64,000 nt of DNA from Bostrychus sinensis (GCA_020698575.1 CM036241.1:38981855-39045854), one strand, 5' to 3'; shown: positions 12,701-23,812, numbered from the stretch's first letter. The notes: generated from the sequence alone by a model not told the origin. Made by a program: numbers and translations.

Positions 12701-14127
12701 CTACCAGTATTGTTACTTTTCTTTCAATTCCACAAAGGTATCGTTTAACGATACCCAGCCCTAGTTATGAGGGAGTATTATAAGTACTACAAGATCAATA
12801 GCAGATGTATTTACTTTAACATGTTAAAGTACAATGTGTGTTTTTCTTGGTTACTATCTAAAACCATATTGTCGCTGCATACGTTACATACCTGTTTGCA
12901 AGGGTGACCATAATTTTTAAGTTTTACATTGTAATGGACATGTAATAATAAAAACAATAACACTGGAAATCATTTTTGAGACAAAAGTCTTTAGGAAAGT
13001 GTGTTTTAAGTTTCCCTTTAAATTTTCTGTTGTTTAAAATGAGGACAACTGGGACATGGTTTGCTGAAAACTGGGACATATTAGTGCTTTTACAGATATG
13101 TCTTGGGACATGGGACAACCTGTTTTACGTTCTTGCTCTCTGTGCCTAGATTATTGAGGTAAAAGAGCAGTATGATGCCACAACTTGTCATACAGAGACA
13201 GAATTTCATTAGGAGAAACAGCATTGCTTATGTACGTAAGTTAGATTAATATGACTAGTTATGAGGGACTACAAATGTAGTACAGGATCAATAGCAGGTG
13301 GACTTAATTTCACACGTTTAATAAAATAAATTGCTTAGTCTGAAAGTAAAAAGTGTGTTTTTCCTAGTTACCAACTAAAACCACATTGTCGTTGCTTATG
13401 TTACATACCTGTTTGCTAGAGTGACCAGATTTTTAAGCCCAAGAACTGGGACTCATATTTAGAGCTTAAGGTTTGAATTTTAATGTTAATTTATTGATAA
13501 AAACAATAACATCATAATTAATTTTAGTAAAAAGTATCCGGACAAATTTTTCTTATGTTTCGTGTGCTTCTCTGTTGTTTAAAATGGGGAAAACTGGGAC
13601 ATGGGTTGTTGTAAACCAGGACATGTGAGTGTTTTTACAGATACTGTATGTGTCGGGACATGGGACAAGGAGACTTAAACTGAGACTGCCCCGGTTAAAC
13701 AGGGACATCTGATTCACCCTACTGTTTGCTCACTTATATCCGGGTGCAGTTTTAAGAAGCACAACGATGCAAGTTACCAAACTGAATGAATAAACTCTCA
13801 CAGACAATCTACTCGCTGTAAGTTTACTTTAAGTGCTTTTCATTGCAGTTTTTTTCAGTTATGGTCCTCGTTCAGGATTGTTCACTTCTGGGATTAGCCT
13901 CTAGTTGAAGTTAGCACTTAGCATTAGCTTCCTTTCACCGCTGTCTCATCAGTCATATCTTTAAAAAAATGTCACTCACCAATAATCATCGTCTCATCGG
14001 GGATTTCTTCTATGAAACATTTCTTCTCCGTCTCCCCGATGTGGAAGTACAACGACGACACAAAACTGTAGAAAAGGTTCAAAATCAAAAGTGACAACAC
14101 GCTCGACTTCATACTGACAGCCACCAT
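9705..14127 (-). CDS. tmed9: TMED9, p24 family cargo receptor (complete, 5 exons)
   Basis: p24-alpha family membrane protein that cycles between ER and Golgi and helps form COPI/COPII vesicles. Coding exons: 14127-13980, 11827-11727, 11526-11401, 10370-10224 and 9854-9705. Phases agree and the total is 672 nt, giving 223 aa; human is 235. A signal peptide at about 1-25 is followed by the GOLD domain (LYFHIGETEKKCFIEEI onward) with the disulfide pair Cys37 and Cys109. A coiled coil (KDKLTELQLRVRQLVEQ) follows, then one membrane span at about 191-209 and the cytosolic tail FFEAKKLV, with a diphenylalanine COPII motif and KKXX COPI signal. The tail and LWWSIVQTLILVAIG match TMED9 rather than TMED4 or TMED10. 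A second in-frame ATG at 14112 is an alternative start. B4GALT7 lies next to it in the same orientation, as in human. Confidence 0.96.
12280..13720 (+). repeat. Tandem segmental duplication in TMED9 intron 1 (two units)
   Basis: Unit 1 (about 12300-13125) and unit 2 (about 13126-13720) share a long series of matching tracts in the same order: CTTGCTCYCTGTG, the AGTTATGAGGGA site, GATCAATAGCAG, GTGTGTTTTTC, TTACATACCTGTTTGC, TTTAAAATG, AACTGGGACATG and GGGACATGGGACAA. The copies are clearly diverged. Unit 1 is longer because it holds a hAT MITE. Confidence 0.8.
12428..12762. mobile_element. hAT-type MITE with perfect 8-bp target duplication
   Basis: The ends read ACAGGGCTG on the left and CAGCCCT on the right, with ATCG-rich subterminal tracts (TTTCGATACC, and AGGTATCG...ACGATACCC). 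AGTTATGA flanks it exactly on both sides (12420-12427 and 12763-12770). The paralogous unit at about 13258-13270 reads ACTAGTTATGAGGGAC without the insert, an empty site. Non-coding. Confidence 0.9.
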
Positions 14128-14280
14128 CTTCCTGCCGGGAGAGAACTCGACTGAGCATGCGCGGAGTCCGCAGTGCCACGTAAACCCTTAGTTTGCAGTC
14201 AGCCAATCACAGCGCGGCTGAGGCATCAAGGGAAATGTAGTTTAATTGTTAAAACGAGACTAAAGAAAAAATAAACCAGA
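14128..14280 (-). promoter_or_regulatory. TMED9 promoter region
   Basis: A CpG-containing stretch immediately upstream of the TMED9 start (GCATGCGCGGAGTCCGC, ACAGCGCGGCTGAGG, CCAATCAC with a CCAAT box). The start context on the minus strand, GGAAGATGGTGGC, resembles a YY1 site overlapping the ATG. The call rests on position and base composition. Confidence 0.45.
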
Positions 14281-14281
14281 A

Positions 14282-14283
14282 CC

Positions 14284-14314
<31 letters not shown>

Positions 14315-14331
14315 AAAAAAAAAAAAAAAAA
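14282..14331 (+). repeat. Poly-C/poly-A tract
   Basis: Twenty-three C followed by twenty-seven A. This is a simple repeat prone to slippage and assembly error. Confidence 0.95.
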
Positions 14332-14706
14332 CTAACTAAACATAAAACAACTATAAATAATAAAAATAATAAATACAAATAAAAAGTAAGTGTTGTTTTA
14401 CTTTCAGATCCAGTCACCTTCACCTGTCCGTAGCCTACGCCAGTGTTTCCTTACCATGGGTACGGAGAGCCCCAGGGGTACACGAGCACTTAGCAGGGGA
14501 TACGAGCTATTTCATAATTTACTTCCTGTATGATTTAATTATTTTTTTTTATGTATAAATTGAGTTTAAAGATAAAAAGCAGGAGAACTAGTATTCACAA
14601 TAAAGTAAGAAGAACGAAAGTATAAGTGAGGGGGTACTCATGGTATAACAAAAATCCCGGGAATACACAAAACAAAAAAAGGTTGGTAATCACTGGCCTA
14701 CACTGT

Positions 14707-14757
14707 AAAACAAACAAACAAACAAACAAACAAAACAAACAAACAAAACAACAACAA
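14707..14757 (+). repeat. (CAAA)n microsatellite
   Basis: About ten CAAA units with slight interruptions. Confidence 0.9.
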
Positions 14758-15149
14758 AATGCTACATTTACAGAAATGCTGAAAGTAGGAATGTAATTTT
14801 TTTTTTTTACATTTGTTTTCCTGTATTATTATGATCATATACCTTCATTATAGTGACAATGTCAACAGTTCTAAAGTAAAATACTATAATTTTACAGATT
14901 TTTACCGAATTATTGGGGAACAAAACCTTTAACGAACAATGTGACAATACCCAGGATTTTACAAATATTGTGCAAAAACATGGAATTTATTGAAATTTCC
15001 AGTTTCCACAAGAAAATACCATTAAGCTACTTGTTGTTTTTATAGTTTTTCTGTATTATTAAGATCAAACACCATTATACGTAATGACAATGTGAAATAT
15101 TCTAAAGGAAGATACCATTACACATTTCAAAAATGCAATACTTCGTAGA

Positions 15150-15345
15150 ATTGACGTCACAAAACAGCTCTGAAGACACACAAAGTCCACAGGACAGCTC
15201 AGAGGACAACAAAATGGAACACTTCAGAGGGCCATCAAACAGCACTGAACAGAGATCTAACTTCGCGGGAGTCTTGTGAGGACAGCTCTGAGCATGCTTA
15301 ATGTATACAGTACAATTCTGTGGACAACAAAAATGCTCAGTAAAT
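15150..15345 (+). pseudogene. Frame-broken upstream part of the acidic ORF
   Basis: The plus strand encodes NSSEDTQSPQDSSEDNKME and RGPSNSTEQRSNFAGVL before a stop, then SEDSSEHA-like text in another frame. The repeated CAGAGGACA motif links it to the ORF that follows. The frame breaks look like decay, although alternative splicing is not excluded. Confidence 0.35.
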
Positions 15346-15961
15346 TTCAGAGGACAGCCAAGAGAACAGTTCAGAGAGCTATCAAACTGCACTGAGCTGC
15401 TCTGAGGACACCCACAATACACAAGACAGTTCAGAGGATGATTGCGCGAATGAAACTCAATTTGAAAACAAACTTACTGAAAATCCAGAGGACATCCAAT
15501 GTTTAGAGGACACCAAAAGTTCAGGTAACACCCAAAATCACAAAGAGTATCTCAGTACCTCAGAAAATCTATGCCTACAGGAAACTGTAAATGCGACTCA
15601 GACCAGCAGAGCACCACAGACCCTGTCTGGACCTTCAGTGGAGAGGCTTGTGATCTGGGTCCTGATGAAAATACTGCTGAAAAAGCTTCCAGCCTGTGAG
15701 GATGTGTGGGACCACTACAGTGCCATAGTTGAGATCCTGGAGAAGGAACCAAAAAATGTGAAGAAAATGGGCAAAGCTACTGCCAGAGACCTGATCTATG
15801 AGGATGGATCTGCATCCAAGGTCCTGGAGCTAGCCCTGAGACCAGAACACAAAGAGAGAGAAGCATGCTGTGAAACATCTGAAGATCCGCCACAATGCCT
15901 TCCTAAAACTGGACTGTCCCGATTCCTTTCAAAATGGGACAAGTCTGTGAGAGTGACCTAC
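15344..15961 (+). CDS. Uncharacterised acidic protein, C-terminal exon (possibly decaying)
   Basis: An open frame of 205 codons ends in TAG at 15959-15961, with an AATAAA signal at 16510-16515. The first half is acidic and repetitive (SEDSQENSSES, CSEDTHNTQDSSEDD); the second half is a compact helical-looking domain (SVERLVIWVLMKILLKKLPA, then KKMGKATARDLIYEDGSAS, VLELALRPEHKE, GLSRFLSKWDKS). The layout loosely recalls an expanded, uncharacterised teleost family with a Ser-Glu-rich N-terminus and a closing SRF-type segment; that is recollection, not a search result. Similar SSED text continues upstream (15150-15340) but in two other frames broken by stops at 15274 and 15341. Either introns or frameshifts separate it, so this may be a pseudogene. 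A possible acceptor (TATCTCAG) ends at about 15555. No start codon could be fixed. Confidence 0.4.
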
Positions 15962-16539
15962 TAGACCAGCAGGCCACCATTCAGAGATCCTATCTTCTTT
16001 AAGACGAGTTTACTCATTAAAAAGGACTGACAACTCTGCTTTCTTCAAAAGGCATACAAAAAAACAAGAAAACAAAAACAAGAAAAACAAAACAACAACA
16101 GTCTATGTTGGTTGTTAATGATTTGATTCAAGACTTTTACTTAGTATTTTCTCCTATGTAAATATAGTGTATATTTTGTTATTTCCACCAAGGGCATTAT
16201 GTTTTTTGCTGCATGTTTGTTTGTAACAACAAAACTCAAAATATTACTGTCTTGAACGTTTTGGACAGGCAGGATTGAAGGCTTACTTGCCAGTTTGTCC
16301 TGAGTTAAATGTTAAACTAATGTAACAGTGTATCCTAGTTGGACAGATTCTCAGTCATCCAGGTTGACACAATCAAAACAAGGTATGAAAAAAAAAAAGG
16401 AAAAGAAAGAGGAGGGTACCACATAGGACGTTGGTCTAACAAGGATCCACCAAATGGACTTTCTGTAGACATTAGACTAATACATCAGCCTTTTAAAAGA
16501 AATTTTACCAATAAAGTTGTTTTTGTAAAGAAGTAAGCC

Positions 16540-17515
16540 AGAGTTCAGTAATCACAACACGTCAATCAAAAAGTGAATCATAAAACATTTTTTGCCAATT
16601 GTAGCAAAACTTTGTAGCTTATAACAAAAATGTTTCTGGACTTATTTTAAAGAAGATACTGTAGTTTTCGTAAGTTTACTCACAGAAAGAAGACATGTTC
16701 CTAACATTTATTCATTATTGCTACCAGAGAATCATGATAATAATTTTCTTCTTATTTTAGCTGTTAATACATTTGTAAATCTTTCAGTTTTTTATGAAAT
16801 TGCTAAGTCACAAATGTGTAAAAGCCACAGAGATTCATCAGGAGCAACTGTAGCTGCACGGCTCAGTGCATGACAGAGAAAGGCTCATCTGTCCGCCATC
16901 ATTTGAAAGCATCTTAACGCACATGGGAGTAGTGTGTATGCATGCATGGAGCTGTGTGCTCTGAGCCACAAACAGCTGACTTCATCTTTCTCCCCCGCTG
17001 TCTTTTTTTGTGTACAGTCCAGGTGAAGCAGTTTAACCTGAACAAGACAACTTTCACGGGATCTCCATCTTGCAAAACATTTCTCAGGAACTTGCAAAAC
17101 TTTTTTGGAATGCTGCTTTTCCCCTCCTTTTCCCCTCCTTTTTTCCTCCTGGGCTGGAAGGGCTCTGTAGTATAGCTTTCAATACCATCAATTCATTTAA
17201 ATGTCTTTTCATTTAATATGTATTACACTTAATGATCATGAATTTTGATCATCTTCAGTACAGTGTCAATGTCACATTAGAAAGACAAGTATTTATTTCT
17301 ATATAATAATTTCATATGATTATATTTTGTGTTATGTTTGTGTGTATTTATTTTTTTACTAATACCTCTTTTTAGTGGTCTTCTAAAAATATTTAATTTA
17401 ACACACTTTAAGCGCTTCAGCCTGACAACTTTTGCATAGTTTGTATTATAACTTATAAATGCAATAGTAGTAGTAATGATAGTGGTATCTAATCTATAAA
17501 ATGCAACAATACGAT
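16540..17515. other. Intergenic, nothing recognised
   Basis: This AT-rich sequence lies between the polyadenylation signal of the acidic ORF and a hAT-like MITE. No exon, RNA gene or strong repeat was recognised. Short ORFs here lack family features. Confidence 0.4.
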
Positions 17516-17931
17516 CAGTGACATAACTTAGGAATAAGGGGCCACAGATCAGATTTTTAGAATGGGCCTAAGTGGTATAACGCTAATCAGGATTTCAAAT
17601 TTATGCATTATGCTTTTAATTTATAGAATGTGGCAGTCAGCTGTTTTTACTGGATTCAAAGACCAGTTTTTACAGTCTGTGTAGTTTAATTGAAAATACA
17701 TGTTTAAATATATAATATATATGTTTAAATTTTGTGTTTGTATAAAAATCATATAAAAACACATTCATTTCCCGAGATAAACTAGCTCACACATGAGACA
17801 GCTCTATCCAGATGTTATAATTCATAATGAATTGGTTAAATTTAACATAAAATAAAATAATTTTATGGTTAAAACTGACTCCCAGGGGCCGCTGAATGCC
17901 ATGGGCCCCAGTGCCTGATGTTACGCCCCTG
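17516..17931. mobile_element. hAT-type MITE (CAGGGGCGTAAC family)
   Basis: The left end is CAGTGACATAACTTAGG...GGGGCC and the right end is its diverged complement, GGGCCCCAGTGCC...GTTACGCCCCTG. Flanks AATACGAT (17508-17515) and AATACAGT (17932-17939) match at 6 of 8 positions, a decayed 8-bp target duplication. Non-coding. Confidence 0.7.
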
Positions 17932-17999
17932 AATACAGTTCACCAAACTGATACTGATACTGAGTATAAGTCCAATGTTAGAAAAACAGTTTCAGAGTG

Positions 18000-18119
<120 letters not shown>

Positions 18120-18209
18120 GTATAATTTTATTTATAAACTTTATTAAGAATATTTCTCATTTATTTAAATTGCATTAATGTGGAGAAGTAGTAATAGTCT
18201 CGTGTGGTA

Positions 18210-18223
18210 CCAGTAGAGGGCGC
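18210..18223 (+). promoter_or_regulatory. CTCF-type core motif upstream of the TMEM216-like gene
   Basis: CCAGTAGAGGGCGC matches the well-known CTCF core (CCASYAGRKGGCRS) at every position. It lies 78 bp upstream of the presumed start codon, near the end of a long ATT microsatellite. Occupancy is an inference. Confidence 0.6.
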
Positions 18224-18300
18224 AGAGTAAAGAGTCCACATGTTTACTGAACCAACGAAGAAGACGCCGTCCTCTGAAGCGGTTTCCATGGCAATCCAAC

Positions 18301-21300
18301 ATGGCGCCGGGTGAGTGTGAAGTCCTCGGATTTTAGCGCTAAATTCACTTCAAAACGCCTAAAGAACTGTTGTGTAGAGGTTTTCTCGTCTGCAGTACAT
18401 TCTCAGAGACGTATTTATGTTACTAGAAAAAGTAAATAGAAAGATTAGGCTGGAAATATTGGAAAGTTAGCTAAAGTTGTCGTTAGTGGTAAGCGTCCAT
18501 TGAAAAGGATAGCGCTACATTAGAGATGTCTGAACAGCTAGAAGAATAATTGAAAGTTTTCACTATTTCTCGGGCATTTCTTTTTTGTTGTTTTTTTTTT
18601 ATCAATAAAGGGAGGTCTTACTAATATATTTACGCTGGTGCAAATAAACGTGAAAATAGACGCATATATAATATATAATAAATAACGTTACTTATATTTA
18701 ATACATCGAACGAAGTCATTTTTGGAATAACGTTACCAGCTATCTTTACAGATTCTTTAAAATCACATAACGTTAAGATCAATTTCCTCCTAAAAAGCTT
18801 CATATTGGCATTATTTGATTGGTGCAATGTAAATAATGCAAGACATCTTTTTAAAACTAATTGTTGTCTTCCATAAAGTACATCATGATTGAAACTTGTG
18901 TTTTTGTAATTGTTTTTCACAGGAAACCAACACATTGTATCCTTTCTATAAAGCGCACCACAATTGTATATTATTATTAACTTAGCTGTGGTAAATATAT
19001 CTTTTAATTCCATATTTTGGTTTGATCCTTAACCATCTTGTTTTAGCTCTCGTCTGCGCCTCTCCAAATTCTGCTGTATTTGAATAAATGGTATTTTGCA
19101 GCTTTTTACCTTGCAGAAGTCCTTATGTTCATATACAAAGGTGAGTAGTACATGTCTTCACTTCAACACTGTCTTTCATTTTTAGAATGCAAGTCATATT
19201 CAGGAATTTAACATGACAAGGTGAAGAAAGTACTAACAATTTTACCAAGACTTTCATCAAAAATGTGTTTTCTTAAATATTTACTCAAACTGTAAAGAAA
19301 TAAATATTGCAACAAATTCCTCTAAGATGTTATTTCTATTTTCAATATTTCTGTATTTCTGTGCAGGTATTTTGCTTCCATATCCTTCTGATAACTTGGT
19401 CCTGGATGTGGTTTTGCTGCTGCTCTTCCTCGGTCTGGAAACACTTAGGATTTTCTACGGTGAGATACCTGCAACTTATTTTTGTTCTTAATGACATTTC
19501 TTTCTTTCTTGTATTTACGATACGATACGATACTTTATTGTCCCCTTGGGGAAATTTGTCTTGGACTCGTGCTGTAGTGCCTTACAATAAACAACAGATA
19601 AGATACAAAGCAGCCACATCACAACTGCAGACATTCACATAGTACATTTCCAGAGGCAACACCAAAATCATTGCCCAGTCACCATTTTAAGCATTATTAT
19701 TGAGAAGTCCTATAGATCTTGGAACAAATAAGTTTTTAAATCTGTTGAGTCTGCATTGGGGAACTCTGTACCTCCTCCCCGAGGGCAGGAGAGCGTACTC
19801 TGAGTGGAGGACATGGGTTGGATCAGCCTGTATCCTCTGAGCTTGTCTGAGCACAGACTCCTCGTAGGTAGTAGGTTCAGAGTCTGGTGTTGCCTCTTCC
19901 CCATGATTTTCATTGCACTGTTAATTTGTCGCATAAGTTTTGTTTTTAGCTGTACAGATAGATTACCGTACCAAGCAGTTAGACCATATCTCACCAGGCT
20001 TTCCAGCGCTGTCTGGTAAAACAAAAACATTAGCCTTTCACTGACACCGTAAAATCTTAGTCTACGTAGAAAATACAGACGTCTTTTTGGAGCCGAGAGC
20101 ACAGACTATCAACGTTTTCCATCTAAAAGTGCTGTCAGTATGAAGCCCCAGATACCTGTAGGAGAGGACCTGCTCAATAGGAGTATTATGTATAACCACT
20201 GGGCTATGATTCCCAATGGACCTCGGGTCTAAGACCAATTCTTTTGTCTTAATTACATTTAAAATCAGGTGATTGTTATCACACCATTGCAAAAGGTGGT
20301 AAGTTTTGTGCAGCAGGCTCAGTATGGCTGTGTCATCAGAGAATTTAAAAACAAAGTTATTGGAGTGGCTGTTGGAACAGTCATTAGCGTAAAGTGTAAA
20401 AAGGACTGGAGAACTGACACAGCCTTGTGGAGCACCTGTACTAATACATTTTGATTTTGAGAGGGTTTGATTGACTCTGACTTGCTGTTGCCGGTTGGTT
20501 AAAAAAGAATAATACCATTTGATTAAAAAGGGGTTAACCCTCATCTGTCTTAATTTAGATAAAAGCAGATATGGTTGAAGAGTATTAAAAGCAGAGCTAA
20601 AATCAAACAAACAAGCAAACAAAATCCGTGCATATGCTTTTGGGTCTTTCAAGTGCTTAAGTGCAAGATGGGTAAGACTGTTATTGGCGTCATCAGTGCC
20701 TCTTCCCTGCTGGTAAGCAAACTGAAACGGATCCAGTACAGAACTAACGTCTGTTTTTAGTAAAGTGATCATACAATCTTCGAAACACTTCATAACAATT
20801 GACGTTAACGCCACTGGTATTTACTCATGAAACCAGTACTTCATAAGGTCTGACCCAAAGACTAAATCAGAGACTGCTTTTAAGAGAGATAGTCTTAAAG
20901 AGTGACTAAACATGGACTAAAACCAGGGCTAAACTACTGCTGATCCAGGATTAAACCAGAGTGAAAACCAGATCTCAAGCAGATGCTCAAGTAACAGTCT
21001 TCCTACATAAGTAAAAGTAAATAATTTTAAATTGTTTGGTTTTGTTGCAGCAGTTTCACAGGGACATTTACTACTACTACTGCCAATAGTACTGTTGCTG
21101 CTAATACTGGTACTCCTGCTACTACTATTACTGCTACAAATAGTACTACTGCTACGACTACTGACATTACAAGCATGGCATGTACTTTGCCACAATGGTC
21201 AAAAAATACTTTTACTCCTTTAGAGATTTTTAAAATGTATTCCTGGTTCAGCACTGTTTCAGTCCTGGTTTATCACTGAATTTCAAACTTTTCTGAATAT

Positions 21301-23812
21301 TTATGAAACTATATTTTGTTTGTTTAGTCCTGGCTCAAGCCTGGTTCAGTTCTGGTTCAATCCTGGTTCATTCCCGGTACAGTTTTGGACTGACTGACTT
21401 ACAAATGTTTCTGAATATTTCTTAAATTATATTTTGTCATGTATTTTTCAGAGGAGAAGGGAATCCTGGTTTAGATTAGCCTATATGAATATTAATTGAC
21501 CTATATTTTGTTGTATGTTTTTCAGGAGAGAAGGGGAACCTGTGTGAGCGCTCCCTGTCCTCCTGTCTGTCCCTCCTCATCCTCTTCCCCTGTACCGCTC
21601 TGTCCGTGTATTACCTACTACTGCAGACCTTCGTATTACGACTGGAGTTCATACTAAACGCCATTTTACTGTGTTTCTACTGCGCTGAGTTTGTACTGGG
21701 AATTCTTGCTCTGTCCACTTTCTCCAGGTAAGAAAAAATATGAGCTAGGTCTAAATAATAGTATATTGTGATAGGATTAATCTGGGAAAAAATAATACCT
21801 TAACATATCACCTAGACCACTGATTCTCAAACTTTTCACACCAAGTACCACATCAGAAAATATTGTGCTCTCTAATCTTTAATGGACTAGAATGGGCCTA
21901 ATCCAAGATTAAACTAAGGAATAAATAACACTGAAATGACTAAATAAGGACAAAACAGGGATTATAACAGGTCTAAATGTCTAAACCTGGATTAAATCAG
22001 GACTAAACAAGGGTCAAACCTGTACTAAACCAATGCTAAAATAGGTGTAAACCCGGGGCTAAATCAGGACTAAACAAGAACAAAACAAGGACTAAACAAG
22101 AGCGATACCAGGACTAAACCAATACTAAAAGTGTGAAACCAGGATTAAATCAGGACTAAACAAGGCTAATTCAGGATTAATGCGGAACTCAGTAACTCTG
22201 CCCGTTTCTTCACTCTATTTGTTTTTTTCTTCTTCTATAGAGCTCCCCCTACTGTTCGGAGTAAGTAACTATCGTAAATACTCACAAGCCCAGTTTACTC
22301 CTGTGTGAGCCCTCGCTCGTCTTTACTTTTGTTTTCCCCTCCGCGTATCTATCAAAATGTTTTCTTCCATTTGGCTGCTCTGGAACAACAAAAATCAAGA
22401 AATAAAGCCACTGCTAGCTTGTTGTTTTGCTAACCGCTATGTGCCGCTTTCTCACGAGACCCGAGACTTCTGTGACTCTGGGTCGGTGACACTCACTGTT
22501 CTAAGAGTCACTTTCAGCTCAGAGACACCAGAGGGAGATGCCATACACTTCAACAACAACTCATTTAACCATCACGCGGACTCCCAAAACAGTTTATATA
22601 AGGTAAAAAAGTTACTGAGTTCTGCTTTAAACCAATACTAAACCAGGACTAAACCAGGTGTAAAACCAGGACTAAATCAAGACTAAACCAATACTAAACC
22701 AGGACTAAACCAGGTGTGAAACCAGGACTAAACCAGGACTAAACCAGGTGTGAAACCAGGACTAAACCAGGACTAAAGCAGGTGTGAAACCAGGACTAAA
22801 TCAGGACTAAACCAGGTGTGAAACCAGGACTAAACCAGGACTAAACCAGGTGTGAAACCAGGACTAAACCAGGACTAAAGCAGGTGTGAAACCAGGACTA
22901 AATCAGGACTAAACAAGGGTGAAACCGGGACTAAACCAGGACTAAATCAGGATTAAAATCAAAATGTCTCTAAATGAAACTAAATCAAGACCTTAACTGC
23001 AAAAGACTCCTGAGTACCACCAGAAGAGGCCCCATACCACTGCTGAGCCTAATCTTGGAGATCCATTCCTTTGAAAGAGCCGTTTAAAAAACTGGCCCAT
23101 TTTTATATTTATTCATTTTTAGAAGCCAGACTGAGGGTAACTCTTTTTATTAGGGATATAATCACAGTAAGGAACGAGAGGTTAAGATTATGATTAGAAT
23201 TATTCAAAATTCCCACCAATCCCTGCTCTGTTGGTGGAATCTGAGTTTGAATTATTCTGAAACATTAATTATAGTTTCATTAAGCTTGTGTGGACTACAT
23301 TTTACAGAGATGTTAAAAGGTGGCGCTATATCCCTCTGCTTTGACAGATCACCTTAAACTTTGTGGCACAACTAGGCAGGCTACAATGAACTTCCCTACA
23401 AAGATTTTATTGGAAAAATGTCCACATAAAAACAATAACATTACAGAAAAAAACCTCTCTTTCGTGATGATATCTGCATAACAGTAAGCCTATTCTCGTG
23501 CACTCTGAACTTCAAGCTGGAAGTTTAAGCCCAGCTCTAAAGTTTAGTTTGATATTTTAGTGGAGAACTTAGTTTAGATTTTTAGTAAAAGCAGTAAAAA
23601 GCCGTAAAAGATGCCATGCAGATGTTAGGAAGTTGTCAAGAAAAATATCCTAGGAATCTACTTTCTTATATCACTCAAAACCCTGTGTTCAAACATTTAA
23701 ATATACAAATACAGTAGTAATTACATCTCATTTCTATTTACGTTTGTCTTGTCTTATTTTTCCAGGTCGAGAATTTACTGAAATGCTTGCTCCAGAGAAG
23801 CAGCCTGTGTAA
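18301..23812 (+). CDS. tmem216: TMEM216/TMEM80-family tetraspan protein (7 exons, two micro-exons)
   Basis: Small four-span membrane protein of the ciliary transition zone (tectonic/MKS module in the TMEM216 family). Proposed coding exons: 18301-18310, 18923-18936 (14 nt), 19047-19140, 19367-19459, 21526-21727, 22241-22260 (20 nt) and 23766-23812. All have GT-AG borders, phases agree, and the total is 480 nt, 159 aa. The protein reads MAPGNQHI, LSSAPLQILLYLNKWY, then GILLPYPSDNLVLDVVLLL, EKGNLCERSL and YYLLLQTFVLRLEFILN. YKGxLLPYPxxNLVLDVV and KGNLCxR fit TMEM216; LxPLQ and the TFSR-type end also recall TMEM80, so the paralogue is not certain. AATAAA at 23901-23906 closes the gene. The 14-nt exon is the weakest part: it is needed to join the start codon in phase. 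Reading through the exon 6 donor would stop at once (AGT AAG TAA), a natural short isoform. Confidence 0.78.
19516..20822 (-). mobile_element. 5'-truncated L2/Rex1-type LINE in the TMEM216-like intron 4
   Basis: The minus strand encodes a reverse transcriptase C-terminal half: PVALTSIVMKCFEDCM, DPFQFAYQQGRGTDDA, motif A FDFSSAFNTLQP, motif B GAPQGCVSSPVLF and motif C FSDDTAIL (usually FADD). The second part (RRLYFLRRLRFYGVSERLM) is in another frame, entered at about 20080-20100. The 3' end is CCCCAAGGGGACAATAAAGT followed by short TATCG units, typical of this LINE group. ORF1, the endonuclease and the RT N-terminus are missing. Confidence 0.88.
21066..21165 (+). repeat. (ACT/GCT)n imperfect trinucleotide repeat
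   Basis: A degenerate ACT-based trinucleotide tract inside the TMEM216-like intron 4. Long frames across it are artefacts. Confidence 0.85.
21885..22180 (-). repeat. 11-bp repeat run (CCAGGACTAAA orientation)
   Basis: Degenerate GGACTAAACAAGGA/CCAGGACTAAA units lie in the TMEM216-like intron 5, shortly before the 20-nt exon. Confidence 0.8.
22628..22962 (-). repeat. 11-bp repeat array with a 34-bp higher-order unit
   Basis: The array is made of CCAGGACTAAA plus the 12-bp variant CCAGGTGTGAAA. The variant core CAGGTG starts at 22711, 22745, 22779, 22813, 22847 and 22881, an exact 34-bp spacing six times. It lies in the TMEM216-like intron 6. Confidence 0.93.

Noticed and set aside
22628..22962. 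CRISPR-like array
   Set aside because: The spacing is regular, but the 'spacers' are themselves copies of the same unit, and the context is an intron of an animal gene.
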